Below are positions 13,113-25,406 of a stretch of 64,000 nucleotides of DNA, piece by piece. Source of the DNA: Spirodela intermedia (taxonomy: Eukaryota > Streptophyta > Magnoliopsida > Alismatales > Araceae). The stretch lies in contig LR746278.1 in assembly GCA_902729315.2 (NCBI GenBank), positions 3,915,501 through 3,979,500 of the forward strand, read 5' to 3'. Each line of letters starts with the position of its first letter. Within the stretch, counting starts at the first letter, position 1. Both the position numbers and the translations under genes were made by a program. The notes below the pieces were generated by a model that did not search any database, had not been told where the DNA came from, and saw only the letters and a list, made by a program, of their open reading frames with translations.

Positions 13113-14210
13113 GGTCTATCCTCCTCTCCGACTCTTTTCTTTAATGTCGCCATCTTTTCCTCTGCGCCTCTCCCTCTTCCGTCTGTCATTTGGTCCCCCT
13201 CCTGAGCCTCACATACGTATTACCTCAAGCATAAGCATGGGGTAGAGCAGAAGCTCTACGGTTCCTACATAAAATCATGCTCGTCGAAGATTCAGGGGAA
13301 GCCACAGATATATTTTGATGGCGAGTCATAATAGCCATCTTCTGGGTTATATGGCCTTTCTAAGGGCTCCGAAGAATGAGGCCCGAAAGTTGTCTGAATC
13401 CATCATTGACCCACTCGCGGCCCAGTTTCTCTCACGACGGCTCATGTTTTTCTGAGAATGTGGCATTTGAGCCAGGACAGTCAGCTCCCCAAGACTTGTG
13501 GACCATTTAAGGCAAGCGCACATATATGTCTCTTTTGCTATTACGCGGGGAATTCTTCGTCCCCAAGAAAGCCCGTTGACGTTAATACCTGAGGCGAACG
13601 CGGGTGGAACGCGGAGAGAGACATTCCCGCGTAGAGTGCCCGCTGCTCACAATGTTAAAAGGACAGGTGGGACCAGGCCCCCCCTCGCAGCCCAGTTTCC
13701 CCCACGAAGAGTTATGTTTGTCGGGGAATGGGTCATTTGAGAAGGCACGGTCAACTCCATAAGATTTGCCAGCAAGCCCACTTTTAGGACCCTTCTGCTA
13801 TTACGCTGGGAATACTTCGCCTCGAAGAAACGGAGCTTTGGCGTTTTCTTAGTGTGCCTTAGCAGGGTTATCTTTCCCGCTCTGGCCGTCCAGCTTGAGG
13901 TCTTGTGAGCGTCTTTCTTCTTCCAATGCAACTCCCAAGTCTTATGCGTGTTGCGCTCTTTAACCACATTCCTTCCCTCCCAACGATAAACGAAAGTTTG
14001 TTTCTTAGTTCCTCACTGTTGTCCCTGCTTTACTTTTCTTGTATGGAAGTTATGCCCTTGTTTACTATTTTTTTGTGATTCTTTGTCGTAGCGATCTAAG
14101 ATAGATTAGATTTCATGAAGATGTGTTTTATTAACAAGCTCAGTTGGTATACTTGGAAACGTTTGTCCCTGCAATTCTTAGATGATTTTTGTCCTTGGTC
14201 TTCTCGATGA

Positions 14211-14382
14211 GGCTGAGATGACTACCACTCGTACCTGATGGGCTTGCTTGCATGGATCAAAGCATGTGGTTTTGAACATGGCACACCCGTGAGCTTGGCG
14301 CTTAATTGGGGGCCATTCAAACCGTATGAACCCAAAAGAAAAGGTAACCGACCCATGAGTGAACTTGGCAATTATGCTGTCG
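14211..14382. repeat. Conserved intron block, U2 copy
   Basis: This is the U2 copy of the block described at 5321-5489, about 124 bases before its second exon. It keeps GTACCTGATGGGCTTG and GATCAAAGCATGTGG. Confidence 0.7.
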
Positions 14383-15420
14383 AATAATTATTTGGTTTGC
14401 TTTCAAATGCGAAGTCTTTTCTTCATTTTCCTTTTATGAAAGGATTGGAAGAGGCTCCTCTATCCAAGGACCATCCATCAATGTTTATCCGGTTTGTTTT
14501 CTAAGGTGGAGTACCATCTTCATGAAAATAAAACTCTTGAAACTTTGTTATCAGATGCGGTTCTTACAGTGATAAAACCTATTCACAACCTTTCTACAAA
14601 GAAGATATCAACGGAGTGTCTTACTTCAGGAGCCCAAAATATGAGGTCAAAAGCTGTTGCGTTCAAGTGGAAAAGAAGCCATTAGCTAATGAGGTAGCTG
14701 AGGTACTAGATAGTATCATCTTTCCTTGCATTCATCTGCTTTTTGGGTTAGCGTTGGGTTCTTGTTCGAATTCGCTATGTATACTGCACTATTTCTCTAT
14801 GTTTGCCTCTTTGCGTACTGTAGATCTTTTATTGGGATTAAGATAATTCATTTTATTCTGACTCTGTGCATCAGAATTCTTCCTTGCGGCAAATGGGTTT
14901 GTGCTTCATTTTTTGCTGATTTTTGGACAAAGCTGCTGCACCAACAACTGAAAGTCAAACTTGCAAGGTTCTACTTAAATCAGAGAGATTCAACTGCAAA
15001 AAGCTTGACACAAGATGGTGGCCAGGTAGAGATGGAGACTATACTTTGTCTTTAATCCAGAAAGAGCTTTTCTGGTTTTGTGTTTTCAGATGTTCGTATG
15101 TTGTATGATGCAGGAAGTTCAAGCCTTAATTTTTGAGAAAGAAGGATATTACTGATATTCCATTAACAATTCTTGATGTAGAACTAAACTCCAAAGAATA
15201 TTGTTCTTGATTTTTATTGGAGTTGAGAGTATTATGGATAGCCTCTAATCAATTCAGGTGCTCGTCATAGTTTGCATTCTTAACTTCAACCCGAAGAAAG
15301 CCTATGGACTTTTTGGCTAGATGGCCCACGCGGGGCGGGACGGGCTGGGGAGTCTCCCTTACTGCAGCGCCATCCTTTCAGTTTGACTCGACACCGCGTG
15401 GTTAACACCTCGCTTCCCGC

Positions 15421-15428
15421 TATAAAAA
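15421..15428 (+). promoter_or_regulatory. TATA box of the nested Nudix fragment
   Basis: TATAAAAA in a GC-rich setting lies 51 bases before the ATG at 15472. It shows that the fragment came with its own promoter end. Confidence 0.65.
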
Positions 15429-15471
15429 CCCCCGGGTCTGTTTTTTTTCGCTACGGCATCCTCGCTACAGC

Positions 15472-16573
15472 ATGTTGTCGACTGCGACGGATATTTTCCA
15501 TCGGATGGGATGGGGCACGTCCGTGGAGGCTCTCACGGGGAGAGAGCGCCAGCTCTGCATGGAGGATTGCTGGCTGGTGCCGGGGTAGGCCCCTCTTTCC
15601 ATTTCCTCGTCCCTGGATGTTCAGCTGATGGCTGTAGTTCTCCCCATGATGGCCGAGTCGATGCCTCTGGGTGGGAAGATCCTCTTCCAACTCTCCCCGC
15701 CACCTCCATCCTGCTTCCCCCTCCCTTCTCTCGAGGAGTAATCAAACCGAATAGGGTCCATGTTTCTGGTTCTTTATTCCTTCGGGGGGACTTATCGTTC
15801 TGTGGAGAAACCTTCTCAAGTTGATTGTCAGCGAAATCCTCCGATGGGTCTATCAGCATTCCACCACCTAGCGGCCTCAATCGTCGTCACTCGTAGGTTT
15901 TTATCTTAGGATTTATACGAACTCAAACCTGATAGCCGGTACAGAAACTGCTGCGTGATTCGTGGAATTTCTGAAGTTTGGCGGTCAGGATGTAGATACA
16001 ATTTTGTCGATATTCTCCCTCTTAACTTTGATCTCCGATCTGCAAACAGGCCTGTCGCCTACATGCGGAAACTAGGGGAGGCTCTTTCTCAAGTAACAGC
16101 GACGAGAGGCGCCAGCGCTGGAGACACTATAGAGGTTCACATGCTCTCCTCACCCAATCGCAAGGATTTCTTCTTCCCCAAGTTCCTGCCCTTCGGGCGA
16201 ACCCTCTCTGCCCACAACGCCTGGTTCCGAGATCGAATCATTTAATTGCTCGGAAGAACCCTCTCTCATGGTGAGGATGCGGTGGGTCTTTTCTTGGTCA
16301 GGGAGGACGGGAGAAGGACGAAGCTGAGTACGAAGCTGCATACCGTGAGGCGTTGGAGGAGCCTGGGATCGAGGGAACCATTCATGTAAGCATTCTTCTC
16401 CAGGTTTAAGGCTGTAACAAGGGGATAGAGTCTTAAATTTGCGTCCCGTACTCATCTTGTCTTGGAAACAGTTTCTTTTTAGAGCAGTCAGTGAAGAATG
16501 GAAAAAGAGACTCTATTCATACGCAATTCGGCATGGCATGGATCCATATTCTCTGTTCTTCGTCCAGAATTAG
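15472..16573 (+). pseudogene. Nudix hydrolase gene fragment nested in the U2 intron
   Basis: Exons at 15472-15584, 16050-16182, 16302-16385 and a tentative 16472-16573 read like the front half of a plant NUDT12/13/17/18-type Nudix hydrolase (pyrophosphohydrolases of nucleotide or inositol phosphate substrates). The second exon carries VHMLSSPNRKDFFFPK, the strand normally just before the Nudix box. The third carries a full box, G-x5-E-x7-RE-A-L-EE-P-G-I, although the usual GGWE is GGRE. The boundary after FFFPK has no GT in the phase needed for the box: the available GT gives a one-base frameshift. The tentative fourth exon ends in a stop after VSEEWKKRLYSYAIRHGMDP, well short of a full domain. 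It is read as a truncated, probably inactive copy. Confidence 0.72.
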
Positions 16574-19500
16574 TCTTGTGTGACAGTGGTGAAATCTGAA
16601 TAGGACAACCAGCTCACGGGACTTGTTCCAGTACTACTGTCAGACCGGAATAGGACAACCTCTCTAATGCCCCTCTATTCCCCTTCTTCCTCTATGCCGC
16701 ATACTCATAGTTTTTGGTGATTCTTCCCATTCTTCAGATTTTTCTGTGGATATTTTAGAGTATTATGTCCAGCCTCTTATCTATTTAGGTGCTTGTCAGA
16801 ATAAGTGTTCTTAGTTTTGTTTTGGCGCTTCATCGTTTTTCCTTTGTTGTCTAGAAAATTAGGCAAAAGTCAGGTTTCGATCCCCCACAGTCACGCGCCC
16901 TTTTAGTTTTATTTTATGGATTGAGGTCTATGGCCCAAAGAAACATATTGAATAATTCCACTACATTGAACTTTGGCAACTTGTTGACAGATCTTTGGAA
17001 AAGTACTTATTTACTGTACAATTGTTCTGTCATTTTTTCCCATTGGAAAGTAGGTAGTACTGCATAGCAGCTAAATATCAAAGTAAAGGTAGAGGGTAGT
17101 CTTTGATAGAAATCCTTTACTACCAATGTGCTCTTGTATGAGTTGAAGTATAACAATTATTTCACAATGCTTCCTACCCTTATCTTGATTCAGAGCAGAG
17201 CGCAAATCGCAATGAGGAGCTTGTTTGCCCATGTCCCTAGTACTCAGCCAGCTACAGTAAAAGCCCCTGCAGTGTTTGAAATACTCTTGAATCCGTTTTT
17301 TGAATGTCTTGATCTCACTACATAACTATGACGCTTAGACCGAATCTTTGTATGTTCATTTGCATTTAGCATAACTACCCACTTTTTAGATTGATGTGAG
17401 TTTCTAACATAATAACATATACTGCCGATGTAATGTTGTCTGGTAGGGAGCACAATAGTTAATGTTCGGCACTAGTTCAGTAAAGAGCATTTGGTAGATG
17501 CAAAATGGGTGCCTACACCAGATGGGAGCCATATTGGCCAGTCTTTTTGGTGCTTGACCATCTATGATAAGATAGTCCTTACAGCACTTGAAACATTCTG
17601 TTTGTGTATATCTTTTAAGATTCTTGTAATTTATGCAGATTGTTTTTGTTTGCCCTTTATCACTATCAGTGTTAGATAATAATATGATATTAAATCTGCA
17701 GTTATTTTTTAACAAAGGTGAGTCTACTTCCTGCAACTTTATCAAGATGTTGCATTTCCTTCTGCATCGTTAATAATTAATTTATGGGGCCCTTTAATCG
17801 CATGGTTTAATTCAGCCATGTAGTAGATAGTGTTGAGTTGAAGAGTATCTTTAAAAGAATATTATCTTGTATAGACAAAAAATCAAAGTAGTGAACATAT
17901 CTCAACTTAAAGGAGAATTTATCAGTATTTTGTGTTCTAGATTTTTTCTGAATGATGTTCTCTTGTTTTCATTTTTAGATATTGAATGTTTTAATTCTTC
18001 ATAAAATTTCATGTGTAATATGTAGATAGAAAAATTTCGGTTGGTGAAATATTTACCAAATATCGACCAAACGTTGTGTTAAGTTTGATCAAATTGTTAA
18101 TTACATAAGACACGTTCAATGTGGGCCTTATGCATGACAGCCCACTTGATCATTTGTGGACTGTGTCCATCAGCTCATTTCACATGATGTCAGACCTTTG
18201 TCTACTAATCTACTTCATTTTTACAATGGTCAGGGTTAATGGGGCTATTGGTCAAGGTGATTTTTTCTAATCGTTGGTCCTTCAGTACAATGTTGACTTA
18301 CTTTGTGTGGTTAGCTCTGGTAGGAACGGGCTTTGATCTAATTTGAGGCTCATACTCAATGATAGGGCCTAATAATAGTAGGTCCATCGTCATACTTTAT
18401 TGATTTCGCCAAGGAAACTCGATGATGATGGAATCTCATTACTTCATCTAAGATTTAACAAAGGTTTTAGATCCCCATAGTCCAAGTCCATGAGATTCGA
18501 GCAGGTTTTATTACAAACTGTATGTAACAGGACTCGTCCCACAGACCTTTGAACAAACTCAATGATGAAAACTCTCAGATGAGCGTTATTTGAAAAGGTC
18601 GTCCTATGGGCTTCATTATATAGATATTCATACATGTTTGAGCCTGAAAAGTTATCACATGAACTTCATCATATACTCTTGAAATGGGATTTTATCTCAT
18701 GATATTATCAAATAAAACCTGTTTTGGTAGACTTAAAAATGGGCTACATTTCATAGCTTCGTATATTGTTTTGAACTACATTCAGATTCGTAGATGATTA
18801 TGATCTAATCATTCTTTTGTGATACAGTATTTTTGCAGTAGTTATTCTGGGGTATACCTCGTTATAATGGCACGGTTAGTAATTGGTAGGTAGGATCTAG
18901 TTCTGATAAATGAAGAAAGTCTTATGGGTAGATAGGGTTTATATATACAGAGGAAAAAAGAGACTCGTAAGCCTACCATAGAGACAAGAAAACAAGGTAG
19001 AAAGAAAAAATCCATGTCACCATACTGATGCATCTCCGCTTTGAGTAGGGTATGTTTTCTTATTTTCGTGAGTGAACTTGTCACATATATCGTTGCATAT
19101 CACTTTGTCATGCTGAAAACTTTGGTAGATGTTCAATTATGGACAGAAATCGTGAGATGAACTTGTCTTCTTATTGGTTCAGATTCTGTATCACATGTTA
19201 TACTTTGATAATTCCTTATATCCTACCATAATCTCTTTGTGACTACATGAATAGCAGAGCACGGCGCCAACTGCATCTCGGGATAATGCAGGGCAGACAA
19301 GTGGTTCTGGCAATGAAGGTCATGGCAAACTAATGGAGTTTGCAGCCACATTTGCTTACTGGTCCGGGGGTCTTTCCTTTGCTGATTCAATTGCCACCAT
19401 CGGCACATGTGTTGGGACTAATTCATTGGACAACAAAAAGAGGCCAAAACTGGATGCAAGTGCCACATGCATGGTTTGTACCTTCATTCTCTCAGTGTTC

Positions 19501-19974
19501 CTGTTGGTAGCCACCAAAGTTCTTCGGGCCCCAACCATCCCAACGGGAACCTTTGTTTGGATAATCATTGCTCTCATCGTGTTCTTGCTTACTGTAGCCA
19601 TTATCTTGGCCCTTCTGCTTCTCTACTAAACCACAGCCACAAATCAGTGTGTCTTCGTTTAGTTTTTGGGCCCCAACACAAATCTTGTATCTTGTTGCAC
19701 TCCATGGCGCAAATCAAACTTAAATCTAAAATAGCAATGATAGGCTGGCATCCACACAACGATGCTCGGTATTAATACATCCACATGACGATTTAGCAGC
19801 CCAACTGACAGATAAAAAGCAGGGGGTGTAAATGTACAAGTGAAAAATGAATGCCTAGGCATGTAAAAAGTTCATTCATAATTGCCAGTACACATCCTCC
19901 TAGGACACCTCTCAAGAAGTTTTCAGCGGACATCTCCCATTTTCGAATACAGAAAATGGAAAATCAAGAAACCT

Positions 19975-20531
19975 CGTCAACCACAGATTTTATCTTTCAT
20001 TCAATTTTCCATCAACAACATAGAAGAAATGTCAGAAGTGATTTCTTTTTTGATTCTTATGACAAAACTCATAATTAAGTTTTACTTGTCACACCTATAA
20101 AACTGATCTCTGTAATCAAATTTGGATGTGACAAGAGCCATGAATAAGCAGAACTTGATTCATAGTCAAAACTGAAATTTGATCAATTCAATTTCCCCTA
20201 TTTAAACTTAGTGTGACATGAAATTCAATCAAGTAATTGTCCCCTCCTTGCATAGTGGAAGACTAATTCAAAATGCATGAGTGGTAGAGGGAGAAAGAGA
20301 GGCAATAGAAGAAGGATACACCAAATATAGATAGTTTGCAGAATCCTTCATTCTCCATGGTCAAACACGGTTTTAGTTCTCTTTAAAAAGCAGAATACTT
20401 ATACAACAACACACAACCCCTGGCCAAATAGCCCATTATAATTCAATATGTCATTCTTGACATCTGTAACATATTCTTGAATCCATAAAGATTAAAAAAA
20501 CACCCTTGAATTCGTAGGAGTTGATTGTTGA
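19975..20531. repeat. Inter-unit spacer, U2-U3 copy
   Basis: This spacer matches 27990-28394 plus 30098-30490 between U4 and U5, which shows that U2-U3 and U4-U5 are related two-unit blocks. It lacks the 1.7-kb insert of the other copy and serves as its empty site. After it the U3 intron starts directly, so the promoter and first exon are missing from U3. Confidence 0.8.
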
Positions 20532-20677
20532 CAAAATTTTTGTGGTTCTCTGTAGTACCGATCTAAGATTAGACTAGATTTTCATGAAGATGTGCTTTTA
20601 TTAACCAGCTCAGTTGGTATACTTGGAAAAACGTTTGTCCTTGAATTTCACAGGTTTTTTCCTTCGCTGGTCTGTTG

Positions 20678-20850
20678 GCTGAGGCTGGGCTGACTGCCAG
20701 TCGTACCTGATGGGCTTCCATCGATCAAAGCATGTGGGTGATGATGCTCCACACCCTTATGCTCACTGCTTACTGGGGGTCATTCAGATAGCATGAACCC
20801 AGGTGAAATGGTAAACCACCCAGTGTGAGCCTGGCACTCATGCTGCTATC
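20678..20850. repeat. Conserved intron block, U3 copy
   Basis: This is the U3 copy of the block, 124 bases before the second exon; it keeps GTACCTGATGGGCTT, GATCAAAGCATGTGGGTGAT and TGGCACTCATGCTGCT. Confidence 0.7.
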
Positions 20851-20974
20851 GAATCATTATCTGGCTTGATTTAAAATGCAAAGTCTTTTTTTTATTTCCC
20901 GTTTATGAAAGGCATGAAAGAGACTCTTCTATCCATTCATCATCCGTTAATGTTTTTTCGGTTTCTTTTCTCAG

Positions 20975-23570
20975 GTGCAGTGCAATATTGGTGAACGTGC
21001 AAATCCTGAAACTTTCTTACCAGATGCGGTTCATACAGTGCTAACACCTCTCCACAACCTTTCTGCAAAAGCCAGCGGAAGAGTTAAGTCTGACTTCGGG
21101 AGTCCAGAACATGACGTGAAAAGCTGTGTCATTCAGGTACAAAACGAGCCATTTAAAGCGTTATTTGTGTTTGTATTTACACACTTGTTCGAATTCGTTA
21201 TATTTATTGCAGTATTGCACAGTGTTTGCCTCTTTGAGCTCTGAAGATCTTTTATTGGGACTAATAATTTATTTTATTCTAACTTTATGCACAAGAATTA
21301 TTCCTTGCGTCATTTTCTTTTACAGCACTGAGTCTGTGAACGGTCGCTCTAAAGTGATCTGAATTTGTGCTTCATATTTAGCTAATTTTTAGAGAAAACT
21401 GCATGCCATCAAGCAAATTTTCGAATCTTAAGTCTAGCTTGTAAGGTTCTATAAAATCAGAGACATTTAACTGCAAAATCTCAACACAGGATCTGCGGTC
21501 TAGTAGACATGTGAAGAACATACTTTAGTACTTAATCTAGAAATATTTTTTTTGGTTTGGCGTTTATCAGATAGTTGTGTGCTGCGTGATGGAAGATGTG
21601 AAACCTTGATTTCTTGAGAAAGTAGGAGACAGTCGTGTTATTCAGTCGACAGTCCTGAATGATAAAGTAATGTTACCAGCAGAATTAGACTCTAGAAAAC
21701 ATAAAGTTCTTGATTTTTCTGTAGAGAGTTTATATAGTATTATGTCTAGCCTCTTATCTATTTAGGTGCTTGTCAGAATAGGTGTTCTTTGTTTTGTTTT
21801 GGCAGCTTATCGTTTTTCCTTTGGTGTCTACAAAATAAGGCCAAAGTCAAATTTTGAAACCCCACAGTCACGCGTCCTTTTGGATTTATTTTATTGATTG
21901 AGGTTTATGCCACCAAGAAATAAAAGCATATTGAGTAATTTCATAACCTTTAATTTTAGCAACTTATTGACAAATCTTTCGAAACGTACTTATTTCTTGC
22001 ACAATTTTTCTGCCATTTTTTCTGTTTGAAATGTAGGTAGTATTGCATAGCAATTGAATATCAAAGTAAAGGTAATGGGTGCTCTGTGATAGAAATGATT
22101 TACTACCCATTTACTATTTTTTTGAGATTAAGCATAACAATTAAAGCACAATGCTCGCTGCCCTTATCTTGATACAGAGTTAGCGCAAATCGAGATGAGC
22201 AATTTGGCCCTTCTCTAGTCCTTAGTCAGCTACGTTAAAAAGTCCTTACTGTGTTTAAAATACTCTTGAATCTGTTTTTTGAATGTCTTGATCTCATTAC
22301 CTAACTAAGACACTTAGCGTGAATCTTTGGATGTTCACTTGCGTCCAGCAGTACCTACTTTTCAAACTGAATATAGATTACTGACATAATGGCATATACT
22401 GCCATTCGGTAGATGGTAAGTGGGCACCTACACAGATGGAAACCATATTGACCAATCTTTTTGGTGCTTGATTAGCTATGATAACACGGTCCTTACAGTG
22501 CTTGAATTATTCTGTCTGTGCATGTGTTTTAAGCTTATTGTAACTTGTACACATTATTTTTTGTTTGCCGTTTGTCTAGATACTAATATGATCAAGTCAG
22601 CATTCATTCTTTAGAGAAGAGAGCTTTACTAACTGCAACTTTATCCAGGTGTTGCATTTTCTTGTGCATTTTAATAAAGTTACTTACGGAGCCCTTTAAT
22701 TGCATGGCTTACTTCAGGCCATGTAGTACAGAATGTTGAGTTAGAGAATATATTTGAAAGAATATTATCTTCTATAGAAAAAATTCAAACTAGTGAGCAT
22801 ATCTCAACTTGAAGGAAAATTTGTCAATATTTTGTACTAAATTCGGTTTCCGCATGATGCTTTTTTGTTTTCATTTTTACATATCGACTGTTTTAATCTG
22901 TCATCAAATCATTTCTCCGTGTTTGTTACATTATTTTCACAGAAGTTAATCAGGTGTATACCTCGTTATAATTGGCGCGGTTTCTGGTTGGTAGGGTGGA
23001 TCTAATTCTGATAAATGCAGAAAGTCGTGTGTAGATGAGAAATTCGCAAGCCTACCATAGAGACAATAAAACAAGTTAGAAAGAGAAAATCATGACACCA
23101 TACTGATGCATCTCTCCCTTTGAGCAGGGTATTGTTTTCTTATTTTCGTGACTGAAGTTATCGCATATATCCATTGTAAATCACTTTGAGCGGAGTGCTG
23201 AAAACTTTGGTAGATGTTCATTTATGGACAGAAATCGTGAGATGAAACTCGGCTTCTTTTTGGTTCAGATTCTGTACCACATGTTATATACCCTGAAAAA
23301 TTCTCTAGACACTGTCATAAAATCTCTGTGGCTGCATGAATAGCAGCAGGGCACGGCACGGCACGGCACGGCACCACACCAAGTGCAGCTCAGGGGAATG
23401 CAGAGCAGATAAATGGCTCTGGCAGTGAAGGCCATGGCAACCCACTCGTGTGACTACATGCATAGGCTTTCGCCTTCATTGTCTCGGTGTTCCTATCGGT
23501 AGTCACCATGGCTCTCATCGTGTTCCTGCTTGTTGCAGCCCTTTTCCTGGGGCTTTCCCTCCTGTATTAA
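20975..23570 (+). pseudogene. Tandem family unit U3, third exon eroded
   Basis: The second exon at 20975-21136 is intact: CAG acceptor, 54 open codons including GERANPETFLPDAVHTV, and a GT donor. The third-exon position at about 23350-23570 is damaged. It starts with repeated GGCAC pentamers that shift the frame. It then keeps GSEGHG-like sequence, loses the middle of the membrane region, and rejoins family sequence for the last helix (ALIVFLLVAALFLGLSLLY) and stop. No first exon or promoter is found upstream, because the inter-unit spacer abuts the intron directly. U3 is therefore called a pseudogene. Confidence 0.75.
23350..23374. repeat. GGCAC pentanucleotide array
   Basis: Four to five GGCAC units sit exactly at the start of the U3 third exon, where U2, U4 and U5 have a single copy of the corresponding bases. 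Confidence 0.9.
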
Positions 23571-24781
23571 ACCACGCTGTCAGCAGTGGCCGGCGAGATT
23601 AATCTCCGAACTTGCCTCTAAAGATTGCCGGCGGGCCCTTCCAAGGACCTTTCAGCAACCTAAAAGGCCCGTGTTCGTTCAGCCCAGCGGGCTTTGGAAA
23701 TGGGCTTTGAGGCTCCACTGCTCTGAGACGATATCTGTATTTTCTGCCATTATTGGGCTGATAAGTGGGCCGAATACAAAGCAGACAGGCCAGGCCCACT
23801 TCTTCATCCTCTTGGGGAATCTTATAAATACCAAGGACCACATTTTCTTGTACTCTCATACTTAATGAGGTAACTACCCTTAATGGGCCGAATATGGTTG
23901 TCAATAAAAAAAACATAATATTATTTGTATATCCACAGAAAAATGACCGTTACAGGTAGGCAAATAAATTATTTGGATATCTCTCCACGAATTTCTTTTT
24001 CATATTTTCAGTCTCGGATCCCACAATCTTTTTCCTTGGGAAACAATTAACGCTCAAATATAAACGAAGTAAATGAGGAGATCAGGTGCCTTTTTTCTCC
24101 TCTTCAATCCCAATCTGTGAGTTCAAATGTGTTAGTGGAGAGCGATCTCGGCCCCACCACCTGTCCCTGCGTGGTACTTGCGGCTGGGGAACAGACGCAG
24201 ATGGGTCAACGGAATTGGACTGCGGAGAGTCACAGCATGGCCCGTCAGTTCAAGCTCTGCTTCTGGGCCTGTCGTCCAGTGAGGATACGGAGGCCCTCGG
24301 TTGCTTCACTTGGAAGTTTCTTGGAGACTTCGCACGTGTTCAGTATATCTCTCGTGTCTCCCCCATTTCTCGCCCTCGAAAACGGAAATTGGAAAGACAA
24401 TAGAGGTTCGCAGATAGTAGGGTGAGTTCGTGAGGTCGGATCGGTTCTCAGGAACAATAGAGCCCCAATCGGACCTCCCAGGGACAGATCTCCGTCTCCA
24501 CTCTCTGTTTTCTCTCCTCCCTTTTTTATTTCGGCCTCTTCTATATTTATAGGCCCCAGTACATTATTCTGTTGTGAGCCCCCCTCAACGTGGGGGTCTA
24601 GGTCGTCTTGTGTAGACAACGGTTGGCTTCATCACAGACCCATTAATAGTTTGGGCGATCCGGTGTTAGTTTCTCTCAAGGAAAATTCTGTCTGAAGTTT
24701 GCGTGAATGATCATCTGTGACAATTAGGTCGATATCATCTTTCATTCTTCCTTTTTGTGAATATTTTGATTTTGATCTTAG

Positions 24782-24877
24782 CTTCTTCTTCTTCTTCTTC
24801 TTCTTCTTCTTCTTCTTCTTCTTCTTCTTCTTCTTCTTCTTCTTCTTCTTCTTCTTCTTCTTCTTCTTCTTCTTCTT
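24782..24877. repeat. (CTT)32 microsatellite
   Basis: Ninety-six bases of pure CTT lie in a sequence that is locally duplicated. A second copy of the flanking TTGATCTTAG...TAAGATTGATTCG at about 24955-25000 carries only four or five triplets. Confidence 0.98.
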
Positions 24878-25116
24878 TTTGTTCTAAGATTGATTCGCCA
24901 TCGTACCGATCTAAGATCTTTCATGAAGATGTATTTTTATTATGCTGTGAATATTTTGATTTTGATCTTAGCTTCTTCTTCTTCTAAGATTGATTCGCTG
25001 TCGTACGGATCTCAGATCTTCCATGAAGATGTATTTGTATTAACCAGCTCCGTTGGTATACTTGGTAAAACGTTTGTCCTTGCATTGCATAGGTGCTTTC
25101 CTTCACTGGTGTATCA

Positions 25117-25291
25117 GGTGAGGCTGAGCTGACTACCAGTCGTACCTGATGGCCTTTCATCGATCAAAGGATACGGGTGATGATGACGCCATACCCTTAC
25201 GCTCGCCGCATACTGTGTGTCTTTCAGATAGCAAGAACCCAGAGGAAAAGGTGAACCAACCTTAGTGACCCTGGCACTCATGCTGCTGTCG
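25117..25291. repeat. Conserved intron block, U4 copy
   Basis: This is the U4 copy of the block, about 115 bases before its second exon; it keeps CAGTCGTACCTGATGG and GGGTGATGATGA. Confidence 0.7.
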
Positions 25292-25406
25292 AATAATTAT
25301 CTGGCTTGATTTATCTTTTTTTCTATTTTCTGTTTATGAAAGGCGTGAAAGAGACTCTTCTATCCATTCATCATCCGTTAATTGTTTATTTGGTTTCTTT
25401 TCTCAG

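Larger units (their letters stand above)
7094..14850. repeat. Segmental duplication, right copy (dirigent gene plus family unit U2)
   Basis: This is the right arm of the duplication described for 1-5980. Block order and orientation are kept, while spacers have drifted and gained or lost DNA. The minisatellite at 10713-10979 and the relic at 11740-12120 have no counterpart seen in the left arm. Confidence 0.8.
13652..19629 (+). pseudogene. Tandem family unit U2, frameshifted, with a nested Nudix fragment
   Basis: Three exons can be placed: 13652-13666 (MLKGQ), 14506-14666 and 19258-19629. The second exon is 161 bases, not a multiple of three, and leaves the family frame around the AAGAAGATATC stretch. 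Its splice context has drifted to AAG before and CAA|GTG after. The third exon is fully open for 123 codons plus stop. It starts SASR-like, carries the family GSGNEGHG linker and then hydrophobic segments (a weak one near FAYWSGGLSF, strong ones near TFILSVFLLVA and a Leu/Ile-rich C-terminus). The intron between exons two and three contains a Nudix gene fragment. The unit is probably dead unless the frameshift is spliced around or the third exon is used alone. Confidence 0.65.

Noticed and set aside
14136-14180. AGCTCAGTTGGTA in the family introns (also near 20605 and 25045) matches a tRNA D-arm
   Set aside because: No acceptor stem, anticodon arm or GGTTCGA box follows within tRNA distance, and the U5 copy has changed to GGCCCAGTGGGCA. 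It is a chance or very old tRNA-like word, not a tRNA gene.
16561-19257. Additional coding exons in the U2, U3 and U5 intron (for example the CLCxCFKILV frames near 17500, 22420 and 33660)
   Set aside because: The frames are not kept between units (stops and indels differ), so the similarity is that of duplicated intron DNA.
20678-20850. The conserved intron block as a C/D-box snoRNA (GTGATGATGA and CTGA words)
   Set aside because: The D-like CTGA is missing in U3 and U4, the C-like word is lost in U2, and no terminal stem flanks them.
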